Program-made: the position numbers and the translations under genes | The notes under the pieces: model-generated | What the model saw: only the letters and a program-made list of their open reading frames with translations | Databases searched by the model: none | What the model was told of the DNA's origin: nothing | Part shown: piece after piece, positions 1-10,486 of the stretch | How the letters are laid out: the number at the start of each line of letters is the position of its first letter | How positions within the stretch are numbered: the stretch's first letter is position 1 | Assembly: GCF_002776525.5 (NCBI RefSeq) | Contig: NC_045453.1 | Location: 38,958,824 to 39,022,823 of the forward strand | Length of the DNA stretch: 64,000 nt | Direction of reading: 5' to 3' | Origin: Piliocolobus tephrosceles | Lineage: Eukaryota > Chordata > Mammalia > Primates > Cercopithecidae

Positions 1-1220
1 TAACTGGCAGGTCAAACACAGGTGCATTTCCCTAGATAATTAAATAATCCTTGTGTGACCTTAGTAAACATGGTCCCAGTATTGTAATAAAACATCGCGC
101 CACCCACTTTGGGGCCTTATTTCCGTATTTCAAACACTTTTTCTTAACATCCCTAAGAATTTACATAGGGCCTGATTATGAGCTGGCCTGTTCAAGGCAT
201 ATTCAGGTCATAACCTTATTCCAGACAAGCATTCCAATCAAGAGAACAGAACTTAGGGGATGGTCTTTTTATAACCATTGGCAGGAGGGTGGTGATAATG
301 TTTTGTGTTTTGGTATCCCAGGATTTTCCATTATTTTGGGAAACTTTAAAAGATTAAGGGGGAGGAAAAGAACCTGTTTCTATTAACATCACCCCACAGA
401 CCAAAAACAGTTTAGTAAGTTTCAAAACAAAAATATTTTCCTGAGGGATGAACAATGCAAGCTACCAGCAACCTAGTGTGTCAAGGCTCTGCTGCAAAGT
501 GTTGCCAAACAGCTATTATTAGTTCTTCCAGACCCAGAGCCCTTGTTTGCACACTCAGATGAGGCCACGTTTCCTAAAACCATCAAAACCCACTTTAATT
601 AGTCTGTTAATAGAAATTGTTGTGAGCTCAGTTACTCCTTGCATCCAATCTTTGCCTCCAATCTCTGTTAATTCAGTTGAACATCATGTAGCAGGAGGAA
701 CCCAGTGATTCTGTTAATAAAAATAAGCTGACTTATCAAGGTTTTAACAATCAGAGTGAAAAACAGGAATCATTTAGTAATCCTTCCAGCTCAAATGTGA
801 ACAATATGATGTTTGTTTGTTCTCTGCAAACCCTTGGTGCTTTAAACAATTTAATTGCCCGTGTTATTTATAGAGAAGGTGTTTTTTGGAAATGGATGCC
901 AGAGAAGGATGCTACACTGAGTAGCTGAGTTCAGCACTCCTCTAGGTATGGAGGATGTACACTCAGGGTCCCATTACCAAGGGAAGACCAGTGCAGCAAA
1001 GGGTGAACCAAGAATGCAGGCTTTGCATGGTAACGGGGCAGAGGAAGACGAGGTGGGTGGGGAGGGAGGGAGAGGGTGTTTTTAGCTGCATCTTTTGCTT
1101 GTTAATCCTCACCAGTGCATTATTTTTTTCTTCATGGTACTCATCATTATCTGACCTTCAATATATTTTGCTTTCTGTTTATTTGCTCTCTGTCTCTCCT
1201 TACCCCACCCTCCACCCCCA
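1..1220. other. Unassigned AT-rich noncoding DNA
   Basis: I recognise no gene or repeat family here. The open frame at 51-386 has no familiar motif and no splice context. The part at about 590-870 is AT-rich, unlike a simple repeat, and holds several TAATTA/TTAATT-type homeodomain-like cores. That would fit a conserved noncoding element, but sequence alone cannot show it. Confidence 0.4.
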
Positions 1221-1223
1221 ACT

Positions 1224-1302
1224 AGAATGTCACCTCCATCAGGACACTTTTTATTGTTTTATTGTTACTGTTAGAACCATGCCTGACACATAGCAGGCAC
1301 TG
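1224..1302 (+). repeat. L2 LINE 3' end fragment
   Basis: The stretch reads like the mammalian L2 3' tail: an 'actagaatgtcacctccatc' type opening, a short T-rich middle, then 'catgcctgacacatagcaggcactgtt'-like text in diverged form. It is short and old. The family call rests on remembered consensus. Confidence 0.6.
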
Positions 1303-1312
1303 TTAAAGGTAG

Positions 1313-1755
1313 AATAAAACTGTAGAGACAGATGTCTGAAATGTAACATTTTATTTGGGACGTGAGAATTGCAATGCAAGGCATACAGGTAGATGGGGTA
1401 GTCTTCAGTATGATGTCCAAAGACAAAGAGGAGGTAGGAGGCTTTATAAAAAGGTAAAATGTTAGATTGTTTTTTCTAGAATGTTCTTTGACATGAGTAA
1501 AGTTTTGGGGAGCTGGCAGGCTCTGCTTGGTGAGTGATGGTGGTGGGTAAAAGTAGTCTTAGAGTCACGTCAGGGTGTTTTAGTAGCCATGAGATAAAAC
1601 TGGTTTCAAGTTATAGGCAGTTTCTGCAGCCACGCTTGCAGACAATTACATTTTTGGAGCAATGTTTTGTGCCCTGAGTGCATCACCCTAGGCCTCTTGA
1701 GTCCGTTTAAGTCAGGTGCGACAAGAATAATCCCATTTTTATGATCAATGCCCAC
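1313..1755 (-). repeat. LTR-like interspersed repeat, copy A
   Basis: This block is clearly related to 57640-58070 on the same strand; the shared part runs from a TTTATAAA-type box to the words GACAAGAAT...ATGATCA. Read on the minus strand it has a TATAAAGCC box (plus 1442-1449) and, further on, an AATAAA signal near 1350, the order expected in a retroviral LTR. I infer a class I ERV solo LTR in minus orientation. The exact family is not recognised; an unrelated MER-type element is the alternative. Confidence 0.5.
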
Positions 1756-2345
1756 AGCCTCAATACATACTGGCTGAATAATAATGATGAGTGAGAAGAA
1801 TGGATGAGTGAGGCCAAGTGCTCAGGAGAGGAGCTCAGAGTGGAAGTCACCATGAAATCATGGATGTCAGGGGATGGACAGGAATCCTTGGGGTTTGAGT
1901 TGATATCTTGGCTACACATTTAGCGAGCTGCTTTATTGAAAAGGCAAACTATTTATACCTGAGACTAGCACCCCCCAGCTCTTCCCACATGCAGCCAGAG
2001 GCCTGTCCTGTCTTCTGTGTTCCACTCTGTGGTTAGAAGCCAACCCCTCACCCCTCGGTCTCCAGTGTCGGAGAGCTGGGAGCTCTCTGGAGTTCCACGC
2101 TGCTGTTACTTAGCCTTCATGCCCTCCCCTGCCTGCAGCAACCTTCCCCTCCTCATCTGCTTTAGAGGAACTCCTAAAGTTCAGCTAAGGCTGAACTCAT
2201 TAAGCCTTCAAAGCCCAACTGGGAGTCAGCCTTTGACCCCTCCCGAGCAGCTAGCACATACCCTTTATGCTGACCTGCGGTTTGAGTCTTTGTCTATTGT
2301 TACTACTCTGAGCTGGAACGGTTCCACTACAACTACTCGAGAAAA
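1756..2345. other. Unassigned sequence
   Basis: No gene, splice structure or repeat is recognised. The frame at 2017-2373 is short and runs into the MIR that follows, which argues against coding. Confidence 0.4.
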
Positions 2346-2347
2346 CC

Positions 2348-2565
2348 CTGGATGCCACTTATTGAGCACCTGATCTGTTCCAAGTCCTTGAAATTGGGTC
2401 TCATTTAATTCTCAGAACAGCCCCAAGAGACGGTAGCTTGTCATTCAACAGATGGAGAAAATGGAGTTCAAGGGAGATTGAATTATTTACCTATGACAGT
2501 GACACAGCTCACACGTAGCACAGTGAGGTCAGAGGATGTGTCTGACCCCAAAGACCATGCCATTT
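2348..2565 (+). repeat. MIR SINE
   Basis: The order of diagnostic MIR words is kept: 'cacttattgagcacctgatctgt', 'ctcatttaattctcagaaca', 'cagatggagaaaatgg', then a 'gacacagctcacac' block and 'ggatgtgtctgacccc'. This is an ancient tRNA-derived SINE, nearly full length, in sense orientation. Confidence 0.85.
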
Positions 2566-4430
2566 AACAACACAGCAGCACTAAGTTACACTTCCGTCCA
2601 TCTCCCCAACTGTTGGGATCATTGCCATAAAGAACAGCCCCGCTTCCATGATTCCATGGCTTCTTCCCCCACCTATTCTTGTCGGATATTGGCTCCCTAA
2701 AATTCCCTCTAGAATTTCTGGCCGGTTTAGGAGGGAAGCTCACATGTGCTCATGGACTTGTCAAATCCCATGGGCTGTCACTGCTTCCTGCCACACACCC
2801 ACTGGGTAGACAGGGTCCCTGAGGCTGCTCCCAGCTCCCTGTGCATGTCCGGGTTGGGTCCTGGCTGTCGGGTCCTTGCTGTCCACCAGGTGTCATGCTT
2901 CTCCTTCCAGGAGCTGCTCTGATACCCAGCCAGCTGTCTCTGGAGGAAGCCCACCACTCCTCAGCCTCCCTGGCAGGCCAGATCTCAAATCGTGATTGCT
3001 ACACCCTAATGATTTATAGTAAGCAGACTTTTCTGTTTTATCACCTTGCTGCGGACGTCCATAGGGCTTAGACATGAGTCACTGGGGGCTGTACTGGACC
3101 ATCCCAGTGTTGATGCTGTGTTGAACTGGAAGCTCCTTTCCCTATGATGGCTGAGGTTTGGTCCCTGAGTATGTTCATGGAGCCCAGATGCCCTGCCCTT
3201 GAGAACGGCCCCCACTGTGCTGCTCAGACTTACATCATCATGGCTTCAGTGCACGGCAGAAGGGGCCTTACACTGTGCACGTCGGTATCAGGTGGATTCC
3301 TATCATGGGATGGCTGGCCTGGCCTCCAAATTGCACACCCTCAAGCTGGCCAGCACTGCGCACTTACTCCACCCAGTCGCCCTGCACGCGGCTGTGGGCC
3401 AGTCCTCCCATCATCCTAGTACATTGCACAGCACCGTCCTCACCACACGTTTGTGGAGCACAAGTGTGAATGAAGGCACAGATATCTAAATGGCACGCCT
3501 GGTAGTTTTTACTGGGTCTAACATTGAGGCTTATTTTACTTCCAATGTGTTCTGTATTTAAAAAAAGATTCTGCTCAATTTTTCTGTGAAACCAAAACTC
3601 CTCTAAAATAACAACGTAGAGATTGTGTGTAGATGATGAATTAAAAACAAACAAACAAACAAACAGATGGCTTGTTGAGCTGCTTTGCAGTCTAACATGG
3701 CTACAGGTTTCACTCCAGCAAATACAAACAAACAAGCAAAAGCATCAATTTGTTAGTCAGTCAATAACCATTCAATCAGGGGTTCACCCAGAACCTTTGG
3801 GGTTGGGTCCTGGGACTGTACAAACCTCATGTGGTCACACAACTGTCTATACCAAAAATAACATATATTTATTTTCAACTGATTTCTAACTTAATTGCAG
3901 AGTGATCAGAGAGCTTAGGAAACCTGTTCTCTGGCATCTGTGAAGCTCTGCTCTGGGGCCTCACAGGTAGTCCATTTGTATTAGACTTCTGGGCTGGCTT
4001 TGAAGAAGCAGACAAGGTATTCCAATGCTCTCAGGGTTGTTGTTTGGAAACTCAGACCTTTCTCTGGGACTCCCCCACCCACGGAGATGCCCAGCATCCT
4101 CCCCTCTCGTGTTCTCTTTCCTCTTGTAAGCACAACCTCGGGAAGGACTCAGCTTGCAAGTCGTCCACAGCTTCCTTGAAGTCATACAGTAGACAGAGTT
4201 ATCCCCAGACCAAACTGCTGTAAAGAAAACCATTGTCAAGACAAAATTTAAAATGTCCCGATGGGGCTGTTGGTGTCCTGTGCCATGCTGGATTGAGAAG
4301 CAGCCTGCTTGGAATTGTGAGCCCAGTTGGGTGGCAGTGGTGGGGTACGTAAGAACAGTTGTAAATTCCTGGGGTTTGTGCCGCTTCTTACTCTTCAAAG
4401 CATTCTGCATTCATCTGCTTCTTGATTCCT
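2566..4430. other. Unassigned sequence with a short AAAC repeat
   Basis: This 1.9-kb stretch has no recognised gene or transposon. Several overlapping short frames on both strands (for example 3144-3489) show no motif and reflect fewer stops in a GC-richer patch. A short (CAAA)n microsatellite lies at 3642-3666. Confidence 0.4.
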
Positions 4431-4559
4431 CATGACAAGTCTGTGAAGTCCGCATTATCTTGCCTTAGGAATGAGGGATTTTCGCCCCTGTGGCCTCTGT
4501 TCCACTCAGCAGCGCCCTTCTGTGAGCCAGATGTGAAAGTATCACACAGGCACAGGAGA

Positions 4560-4690
4560 TCGGGGTTCTGATCACAGGCCGCGTGGCAAACTTCCTGCCT
4601 GACCCTAGGTAAGTCTTTTACAGATTTTTCTTCTTTATCTGAAAATTGCAGCGGTTGGATCAAATCAGTGATTTTTCAGATGAAATCTTC
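4560..4690 (+). repeat. Possible MIR-family fragment
   Basis: The run 'gaccctaggtaagtc', a T-rich 'tttttcttctttatctgaaaattg', and 'ggttggatcaaatcagtga' follows the MIR core and 3' order (the 'gggcaagtcacttaac...cagtttcctcatctgtaaaat' region) but is strongly diverged. Confidence 0.4.
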
Positions 4691-4838
4691 TTCATATATA
4701 AAATAAGCGGCTTTGACTGAAGGAGGAACGGGCCTGGAGTCCTCTCTATCTTCCCGCTGGCCTCCCTGTCTTCTGTAAAATCCTCTCAGGCACTGCTGTA
4801 ACCCCTAGGGCTCCCTGGAAATGTTGACCTCATGAGAT

Positions 4839-4898
4839 GTAGGTATTTGTTTACCTTAGCATTATGTGACATTTTATTTCTCTGTAAAAGCAAGAAGA
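4839..4898 (+). repeat. 60-bp duplicated segment, copy 1
   Basis: The 60 bases are repeated at 5588-5647, 749 bp downstream, in the same orientation and with only two mismatches (A/G and T/C). The text is not a simple repeat. Flanking sequences differ, so the copied segment is exactly this short. Confidence 0.9.
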
Positions 4899-5319
4899 TT
4901 GGATTCAGTTGTTTCCAAGGATGAGCTGTGATTTAACCCCAGACTTGCAGAGATGAATGAATGATCTGCCACCTCTTGCTGATTAAAGGCTTTAACTTCT
5001 CCATCCAGTGGAAGCAGTTTCCTCCATGAGAACTAAGAAAGGTCACACATGGGGGTGAGCTTTTTTGAACATTGGGGCTGCCTCCTCTGGTTCTTGGGGA
5101 GATTCTGCTTCCTGCAGCATCAACTTAGAGATAGCTTTGCTTTCATGCCACAGATCCTCTCCTTGGGTACCAAGCAGAGATAGAGTTCCACATCAGGAGA
5201 TCCCGTTACATGCTTAGCTACACATTTCTTTTGAAATGTCACTGGGGAAGAAAAGCTCTCACCAAAATTACTTCCTTTCCTTAGGAAAGATTGTTTTTAA
5301 TCATAATTTAAAAATTCAT

Positions 5320-5980
5320 GGGCAGAACTCTGTTTCTGTGCAAGATGGAGTAACAGGGACTGGATTTATATTCTCACCTGAAAACAAAACAAAACAAAAC
5401 AAAACAAAAGAGCTAGACCAAATATATAAAACGACAGTTTCAAAACAGGAAACATCAGACAATGGAGAACGGTAAGCCCTGAGAGACAGGGAAGAAATGA
5501 GGCAACTCATATGATTGCCCCAACTACTGCTTTGAGAGTTTCCAGGCAAGGGTAAGGACAGTCTTTTTGACAAATGACACTGGAAAGGTAGGTGTTTGTT
5601 TACCTTAGCATTATGTGACATTTTATTCCTCTGTAAAAGCAAGAAGAATACCTACAAGGAAGAAGAATCCAGCCAGAGTCTGGTGGACTCTGAGTTGAAG
5701 AGAGAGAGTGGAGAGTCCAGGGAGAACCAGCTGACTAGAACTGATAGGATGAGTACCAAAGAGGAGACACATGCATGGAGAGAGTGGGCAAGAGAGCTCT
5801 GAAGATGGGCAGAGGGTCCCCCTCAAATATTCAGCAAATTATTAATGAGTTCATGCAGGAGAAAAATCTGTTGAAGGCTGGGGAAGGAACCATCTGAAAG
5901 ATTTGATTGAGCAATGCCCCAGGCTTACTCAGAGCAGTGAATAGTGCCTGTTCTTACCGAGATGGAAAAATCCCATAAAG
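5320..5980 (+). repeat. Possible 5' part of an old L1, with (AAAAC)n
   Basis: The words 'caagatggagtaacagggac' and 'caaaacaggaaacatcagac' resemble the start and 5' UTR of older primate L1 subfamilies, but I cannot match the whole stretch. A (CAAAA)n tract lies at 5383-5408. The 60-bp copy at 5588-5647 interrupts the sequence. If correct, this would be a separate L1 piece upstream of, and opposite in orientation to, the antisense L1 that follows. Confidence 0.3.
5588..5647 (+). repeat. 60-bp duplicated segment, copy 2
   Basis: This is the second copy of 4839-4898, 58 of 60 bases identical by hand count. It lies between 'tgacactggaaag' and 'atacctacaagg', inside otherwise unrelated sequence. 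Confidence 0.9.
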
Positions 5981-7115
5981 TTCATTTGCATATATATTTT
6001 GGAGAAATGTCTGCTCAAGTCCTTTGCTAATTTCTTAATCAGGTTGTTTTTGTTTTCATTTTTTCAGTTGTGAAATCTCTTTAGATATTCTGGCTCTTAA
6101 TCTCTTATTGGACATACGGATTTGCAAATATTTTCTTCCATTTTGTGGATTGCTTTTACTCTGTTGACAGTGTCCTTTGATGCACAAAAGTTTTAAATTT
6201 TGATGTATTCCAATTTATCTATTTTTTCTTTTGTTGCCTATGCTTTTATTGTTATATCCAATAAATCACTGCCAAATCCAATGATGTGAAGGTTTCCTCT
6301 ATGTTTTCTTCTAAGAGTTTTATAGTTTTAGTAATTATATTTAGTTTTTAGTAATTACATTTAATTTTTATTAATTACATTTAGTAATTACATTTAATTA
6401 CAAAATTACATTTTGAGTTAATTTTTGTATACAGTTAAGGTAGGTGTTCAACTTCGTTCTTTTCCATATGAATATTGTGTTTTTCCAGTGGCATTTGTTA
6501 AAAAGACTGTCCTTACCCTTGTTGAATGGTTTTGGCATTCTTGTTCAAAATTATTTGACAATATATGTGAGAATTTAAACCTGAACTCTGTATTCTATCC
6601 CATTATTGTATATGTCTGTCTTTATGTAAGTACAATGTTTTGATTACTGTAGTTTGTTTTTTAAACTTTTATTTTAGATTCAGCGGTACATGTACAGCTT
6701 TTTTACCTGGGTCTATTCTGTGATGCTGAGGTTTGGGGTATGGTAAATGATCCCATTACCTGGGTACTGAACGTAGCACCCAAAAGTTACTTTCTTAAAC
6801 CATACCCACCTCTCTCCTTCCTCTAGTAGTCCCCAGTGTCTATTGTTGCCATCTTTGTATCCATGAGGTCCTGATGTTTACTTCCCACTTATGAATGAAA
6901 ACATCCAGTATCTGGTTTTCTGTGTCTGTGTTACTTTACTTAGGATAATGGCTCCAGCTGCATCATATTGCTGCAAAGGACATGATTTCATTCTTTTTAT
7001 TGGCTGTGTAGTATTCTATGATGTATATATACCATATTTTCTTTATCCAATCCACCGTTGATGGGAACCTAGGTTGGTTCTACATCTTTGCTATTGTGAA
7101 TAGTGCTCCAGTGAA

Positions 7116-7146
<31 letters not shown>

Positions 7147-7147
7147 C
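7116..7147. repeat. (GT)n microsatellite
   Basis: A run of GT repeats has expanded at the site of the short 'gtgtgtgtc' word normally present in the complement of L1 ORF2. Confidence 0.95.
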
Positions 7148-7333
7148 TTTTTGGTGGAACAATTAGCTTTCTTTGGGGTAGACACCCAGGAATGGGATTG
7201 CTGGGTCCAATGGCAATTCTATTTTAAGTTCTTTGAGAAATCTCCAGACTTCTTTCCACAGTGGCTGAACTACTTGACATCCCCATCAACAAGGCTCCTT
7301 GTAGCCTCACCAGTATCTGATATTTTTTTGACT

Positions 7334-7628
7334 TTTTTTTTTTTTTTAAAGAGTTTTGCTCTGTCTCCCAGGCTGGCATGCAGTGGCACAATCTTGGCTC
7401 ACTGCACGCTCTGCCGCCTGGGTTCAAATGATTCTCATGCCTCAGCCTCTCTAGTAGCTGAGAGATTACAGATGCCTGCCACCATGCCCAGCTAATTTTT
7501 GTATTTTTAGTAGAGACAGGGTTTCACCATGTCGGACAGGCTGGTCTTTAACTCCTGGCCTCAGGTGATCCACCCATCTTGGCATCCCAAAGTATTGGGA
7601 TTACAGGTGTGAGCCACCTTGTCCAGTG
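7334..7628 (-). mobile_element. Alu SINE (AluS-like), antisense
   Basis: The stretch is a full dimeric Alu read in complement: T-rich tail, 'gctctgtctcccaggctgg', 'ctaatttttgtatttttagtagagac', 'gggattacaggtgtgagcc'. It is flanked by TTTTTTGACTTTTTT and TTTTTTGATTTTTTA, a plausible target-site duplication. It sits inside the younger L1 and is therefore the latest of the three nested insertions. The divergence suits AluS or an old AluS/J form. Confidence 0.92.
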
Positions 7629-8515
7629 TTTTTTGATTTTTTAACAACAGTCATTCTGACTGGTGTGAGACAGTGTCTCATTATGGTTTCAATTTCCATT
7701 TCTCTGATGATTAGTGGTGATGACCATCTTTTTCGTATGTTTATTGGCTGCTTATATGTCTTTGTTTAAGATGCGCCTGTTCATGTCTTTTGCCCACCTT
7801 TTAAAGGGGTCATTTTTTTGCTCGTTCAATTGTTTAAATTCCTTATAGATTCTAGATACTAGACCTTTGTCAGATGCATAGTTTGTGAATATAGTTTCCC
7901 ATTGTGGAGGTTGTCTGTTGATAGTTTCTTTTGCTTTAGTTTAATTAGGTCCCATTTGTCATTTTTTGTTTTTGTTGCAATTGCTTTTGAGGACTTAGTC
8001 ACAAATTCTTTCCCAAGGCCAATGTCCAAAATGGTGTTTCCTAGGTGTTCTTCCAGGATTCTTCTAGTCTGAGGTCTTACATGTACATCTTCTCTCCATC
8101 TTGAGTTAATTATTGTATATGGTGAAAAGTAGAGGTCCTGATTACTGTTGTTTTGTAGTAAGTTTTGAAATCAGGAAGTGAAAGACTTTCAGTTTTATTC
8201 CTCTTTTTAGAGATTTCTCTGGCTGTTTGAGGTTCTTTGAGATTCATATAATTTTAGAATAGATTTTTGTATTTCTGCACAAAAAGTCACTAGGATCTTT
8301 ACAGGGATTGTATTGAATTGGTAGATCATTTTGGGTAGTACTGACTTGTTAACAATATTAAGTTTTCCAATTCAAGAACACAGAACTTTTTTTCATTTAC
8401 TTATGCTTTAAATATCTTTCAGCAACTTGTTTTAGCTTTCAGTGTACAAATCTTTTACCTCCTTATGTTTGCGTCTAAGTATTTTATTCTTAGAATAAAA
8501 TATTTATTCTGATGC

Positions 8516-8570
8516 TATTGTTGCCATCTTTGTATCCATGAGGATACAAAAAAAAATCCCACATAACATA
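8516..8570. repeat. Templated patch with a 28-bp L1 copy and a small hairpin
   Basis: Here the old L1 is interrupted by about 54 bases that do not belong in this part of ORF2. The first 28 or so (ctattgttgcc...catgagg) are identical to 6840-6868, the 3' UTR of the younger nested L1. The patch ends with TCCCACataacataGTGGGA, a 6-bp-stem hairpin. The old L1 resumes at 'attattttcttaattttc'. Confidence 0.7.
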
Positions 8571-8699
8571 GTGGGATTATTTTCTTAATTTTCTTTTCAG
8601 ATTATTCATTATTAATGTATAGAAATGCAACTAATTTTTGTATGTTAATTTTGAATCCTGAAACTTCCTGAATATTCTCTCCTGCTGGATTCATTTTTT

Positions 8700-8806
8700 T
8701 ATTTTTAACTTAAAAACATCTATAGCTGTAAACACATTAAAACAGAAGATCTGACATCAACAACCTAACTTTATTTAAAGGAACTAGAAACACTTCAAGG
8801 TACTAA
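8700..8806 (+). mobile_element. Inverted (sense) L1 ORF2 fragment inside the antisense L1
   Basis: The words 'catctatagctgtaaacaca', 'gatctgacatcaacaacc' and 'aaaggaactagaaaca' match old L1 ORF2 in sense, while the flanks are antisense L1. The fragment comes from ORF2 sequence well 5' of the flanking parts. It could be a separate small insertion, an inversion, or the result of template switching. Confidence 0.65.
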
Positions 8807-8807
8807 A

Positions 8808-8868
8808 GTGTGAGTGTGTGTGTGTGTGTGTGAGTGTGTGTGTGTGTGTGAGAGTGTGTGTGTGTGAT
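8808..8868. repeat. (TG)n microsatellite
   Basis: TG repeats with three GAG-type interruptions directly follow the inverted L1 fragment. Confidence 0.95.
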
Positions 8869-9150
8869 CTAAACGGTTTTCTACTTAAAAGATCATGTCA
8901 TCTGTGAGCAGAGATAATTTTACTTCTACTTTACCATTCGGATGTCTTTTTATTTGTTTTTCTTGATTCATTGCTCCAGCTTAGTCTTCCCTTACAATAT
9001 CGAGAAAAAGTGGTGAAAATGGGGACCCTTTTCTTCTGCCTGATCTTAGAGGAAAATATTTCAATCTTTCACCATTGAGTATAATGTTAACTGTGGGTTT
9101 TTTATATATAGCCTTTATTACATTGAGTTAGTTTTCTGTAACATGACTAT

Positions 9151-9681
9151 AACAATAATCCCTACAATACCAATATAATATATATTATACTGCATATCAT
9201 TTTTCCAACGTGCTTGCATAGGCCTCACATATATGGGAATCAAATATTTTTAGGAGCTGCCTCTGCCTCTTTAAAAGACGTTCCCCTGGTGTTTTGAAAG
9301 TTCCTGGGTTCTGTCTGTCCTCTAAATTGTGTGGGTCTAGAATACAATCTTGTCTTCAAGGATGTTATCTGGAGCCTTAAATGAGATGAATTATGTAAGG
9401 TGCTTAAAAGAAAGCTGGATACAGCCTAAGACTTTGATCCATTGTAGCTTTGAGTTTATCTTTATTATTATTATCATCGCATTGATGGCAGTCTCCACAA
9501 ACTCCACAGCAATGGCCCAGTGTTGGTGGGGGTGTTCCAGCTTCACGGAAGGCACCTCTCTCAGGTTCCAACCTCCTCTTAGTGAAGATCCCAGTCATGC
9601 CTGATTGCATGATCTGGAGTGCATGGACCTGGGCTTGCCTCCAAAGTTGGGCCCCAGGAAAAAGAGCCAAGGGAATTGACC
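9151..9681. other. Unassigned sequence
   Basis: No known element is recognised. A short ATT-rich run lies near 9462-9478. The frames at 9350-9697 lie on opposite strands and have no motif. Confidence 0.4.
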
Positions 9682-10486
9682 AGAAATCAGGAAACAATAG
9701 GTGTTGGAGAGGATGTGGAGAAATAGGAACACTTTTACACTGTTGGTGGGATTGTAAACTAGTTCAACCATTATGGAAAACAGTATGGGGATTCCTCAAG
9801 GATCTAGAACTAGATGCACCATATGACCCAGCCATCCCACTACTGGGTATATACCCGAAGGATTATAAATTATGCTACTACAAAGACACATGCACACGTA
9901 TGTTTATTGCGGCACTATTCACAATAGCAAAGACTTGGAATCAACCCAAATGTCCATCAGTGACAGACTGGATTAAGAAAATGTGGCACACATACACCAT
10001 GGAATACTATGCAGCCATAAAAAAGGATGAGTTTGCGTCCTTTGTAGAGATATGGATGCAGCTGGAAACCATCATTCTTAGCAAATTATCACAAGAAGAG
10101 AAAACCAAACACCGCATGTTCTCACTCATAGGTGGGAACTGAACAATGAGTTCACTTGGACTCGGGAAGGGGAACATCACACACTGGGGCCTATCATGGG
10201 GAGGGGGGAGGGGGGAGGGATTGCATTGGGGAGTTATACCTGATATAAATGATGAATTGATGGGTGCTGACGAGTTGATGGGTGCAGCACACCAACATGG
10301 CACATGTATACATATGTAACCTGCACGTTATGCACATGTACCCTAGAACTTAAAGTATAATAAAAAAAAANNNNNNNNNNNNNNNNNNNNNNNNNNNNNN
10401 NNNNNNNNNNNNNNNNNNNNNNNNNNNNNNNNNNNNNNNNNNNNNNNNNNNNNNNNNNNNNNNNNNNNNNAAAAAAAAAAAAAAAA
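9682..10486 (+). mobile_element. Young 5'-truncated L1 (Old World monkey L1PA type), 3' end, with gap
   Basis: The sequence joins at 'caggaaacaataggtgttgg' and reads cleanly as the ORF2 C-terminus, open from 9582 to 10142, including the words GNNRCWRGCGEIGTLLHCWW in the cysteine-rich tail. The 3' UTR has the G-rich tract at 10198-10219, then a duplicated TGATGGGTGC motif at 10259-10284 and an A-rich tail. The 3' UTR words match what I recall of macaque/baboon L1 rather than human L1PA2-4. The poly-A tail runs into a 100-N gap and resumes at 10471-10486. It is not mobile: most of the element, including the 5' UTR, ORF1, endonuclease and RT, is absent. Confidence 0.9.
10371..10470. other. Assembly gap (100 N)
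   Basis: Exactly 100 N lie inside the L1 poly-A tract. A gap of round size usually means unknown length, so the true tail length or missing sequence cannot be judged. Confidence 0.99.

Larger units (their letters stand above)
6655..8138 (-). mobile_element. Younger L1 (L1PB/L1MA-like), 5'-truncated, antisense
   Basis: The 3' end begins at 'ttttaaacttttattttagattcag', the complement of a primate L1 3' UTR. It continues through 'ctagtagtccccagtgtc', 'ttcactta'-type 3' UTR text and ORF2 C-terminal sequence. It is flanked by a likely target-site duplication: TGATTACTGTAGTTTGT at about 6641-6657 and TGATTACTGTTGTTTTGT at about 8139-8156. This shows it inserted into the old L1M after that element was fixed. 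ORF2 is truncated and full of stops. An Alu at 7334-7628 interrupts it. Confidence 0.85.
5985..9150 (-). mobile_element. Old L1M LINE, antisense, host of nested insertions
   Basis: The plus strand reads as the complement of L1 ORF2 and 3' sequence. Examples are 'cctttgatgcacaaaagttttaa', 'aatattaagttttccaattc', 'atcatgtcatctgtgagcag' and 'gatcttagagga'. Reading frames are destroyed, so the element is dead. It is split into 5985-6640 and about 8139-9150 by a younger L1. Two further abnormalities lie within: a foreign patch at 8516-8570 and an inverted L1 piece plus a TG repeat at 8700-8870. It is an older L1M subfamily, judged by divergence. Confidence 0.85.

Noticed and set aside
9582..10142. 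186-codon frame that could look like a gene
   Set aside because: From about 9682 it is the L1 ORF2 C-terminus; the preceding residues are chance read-in from flank.
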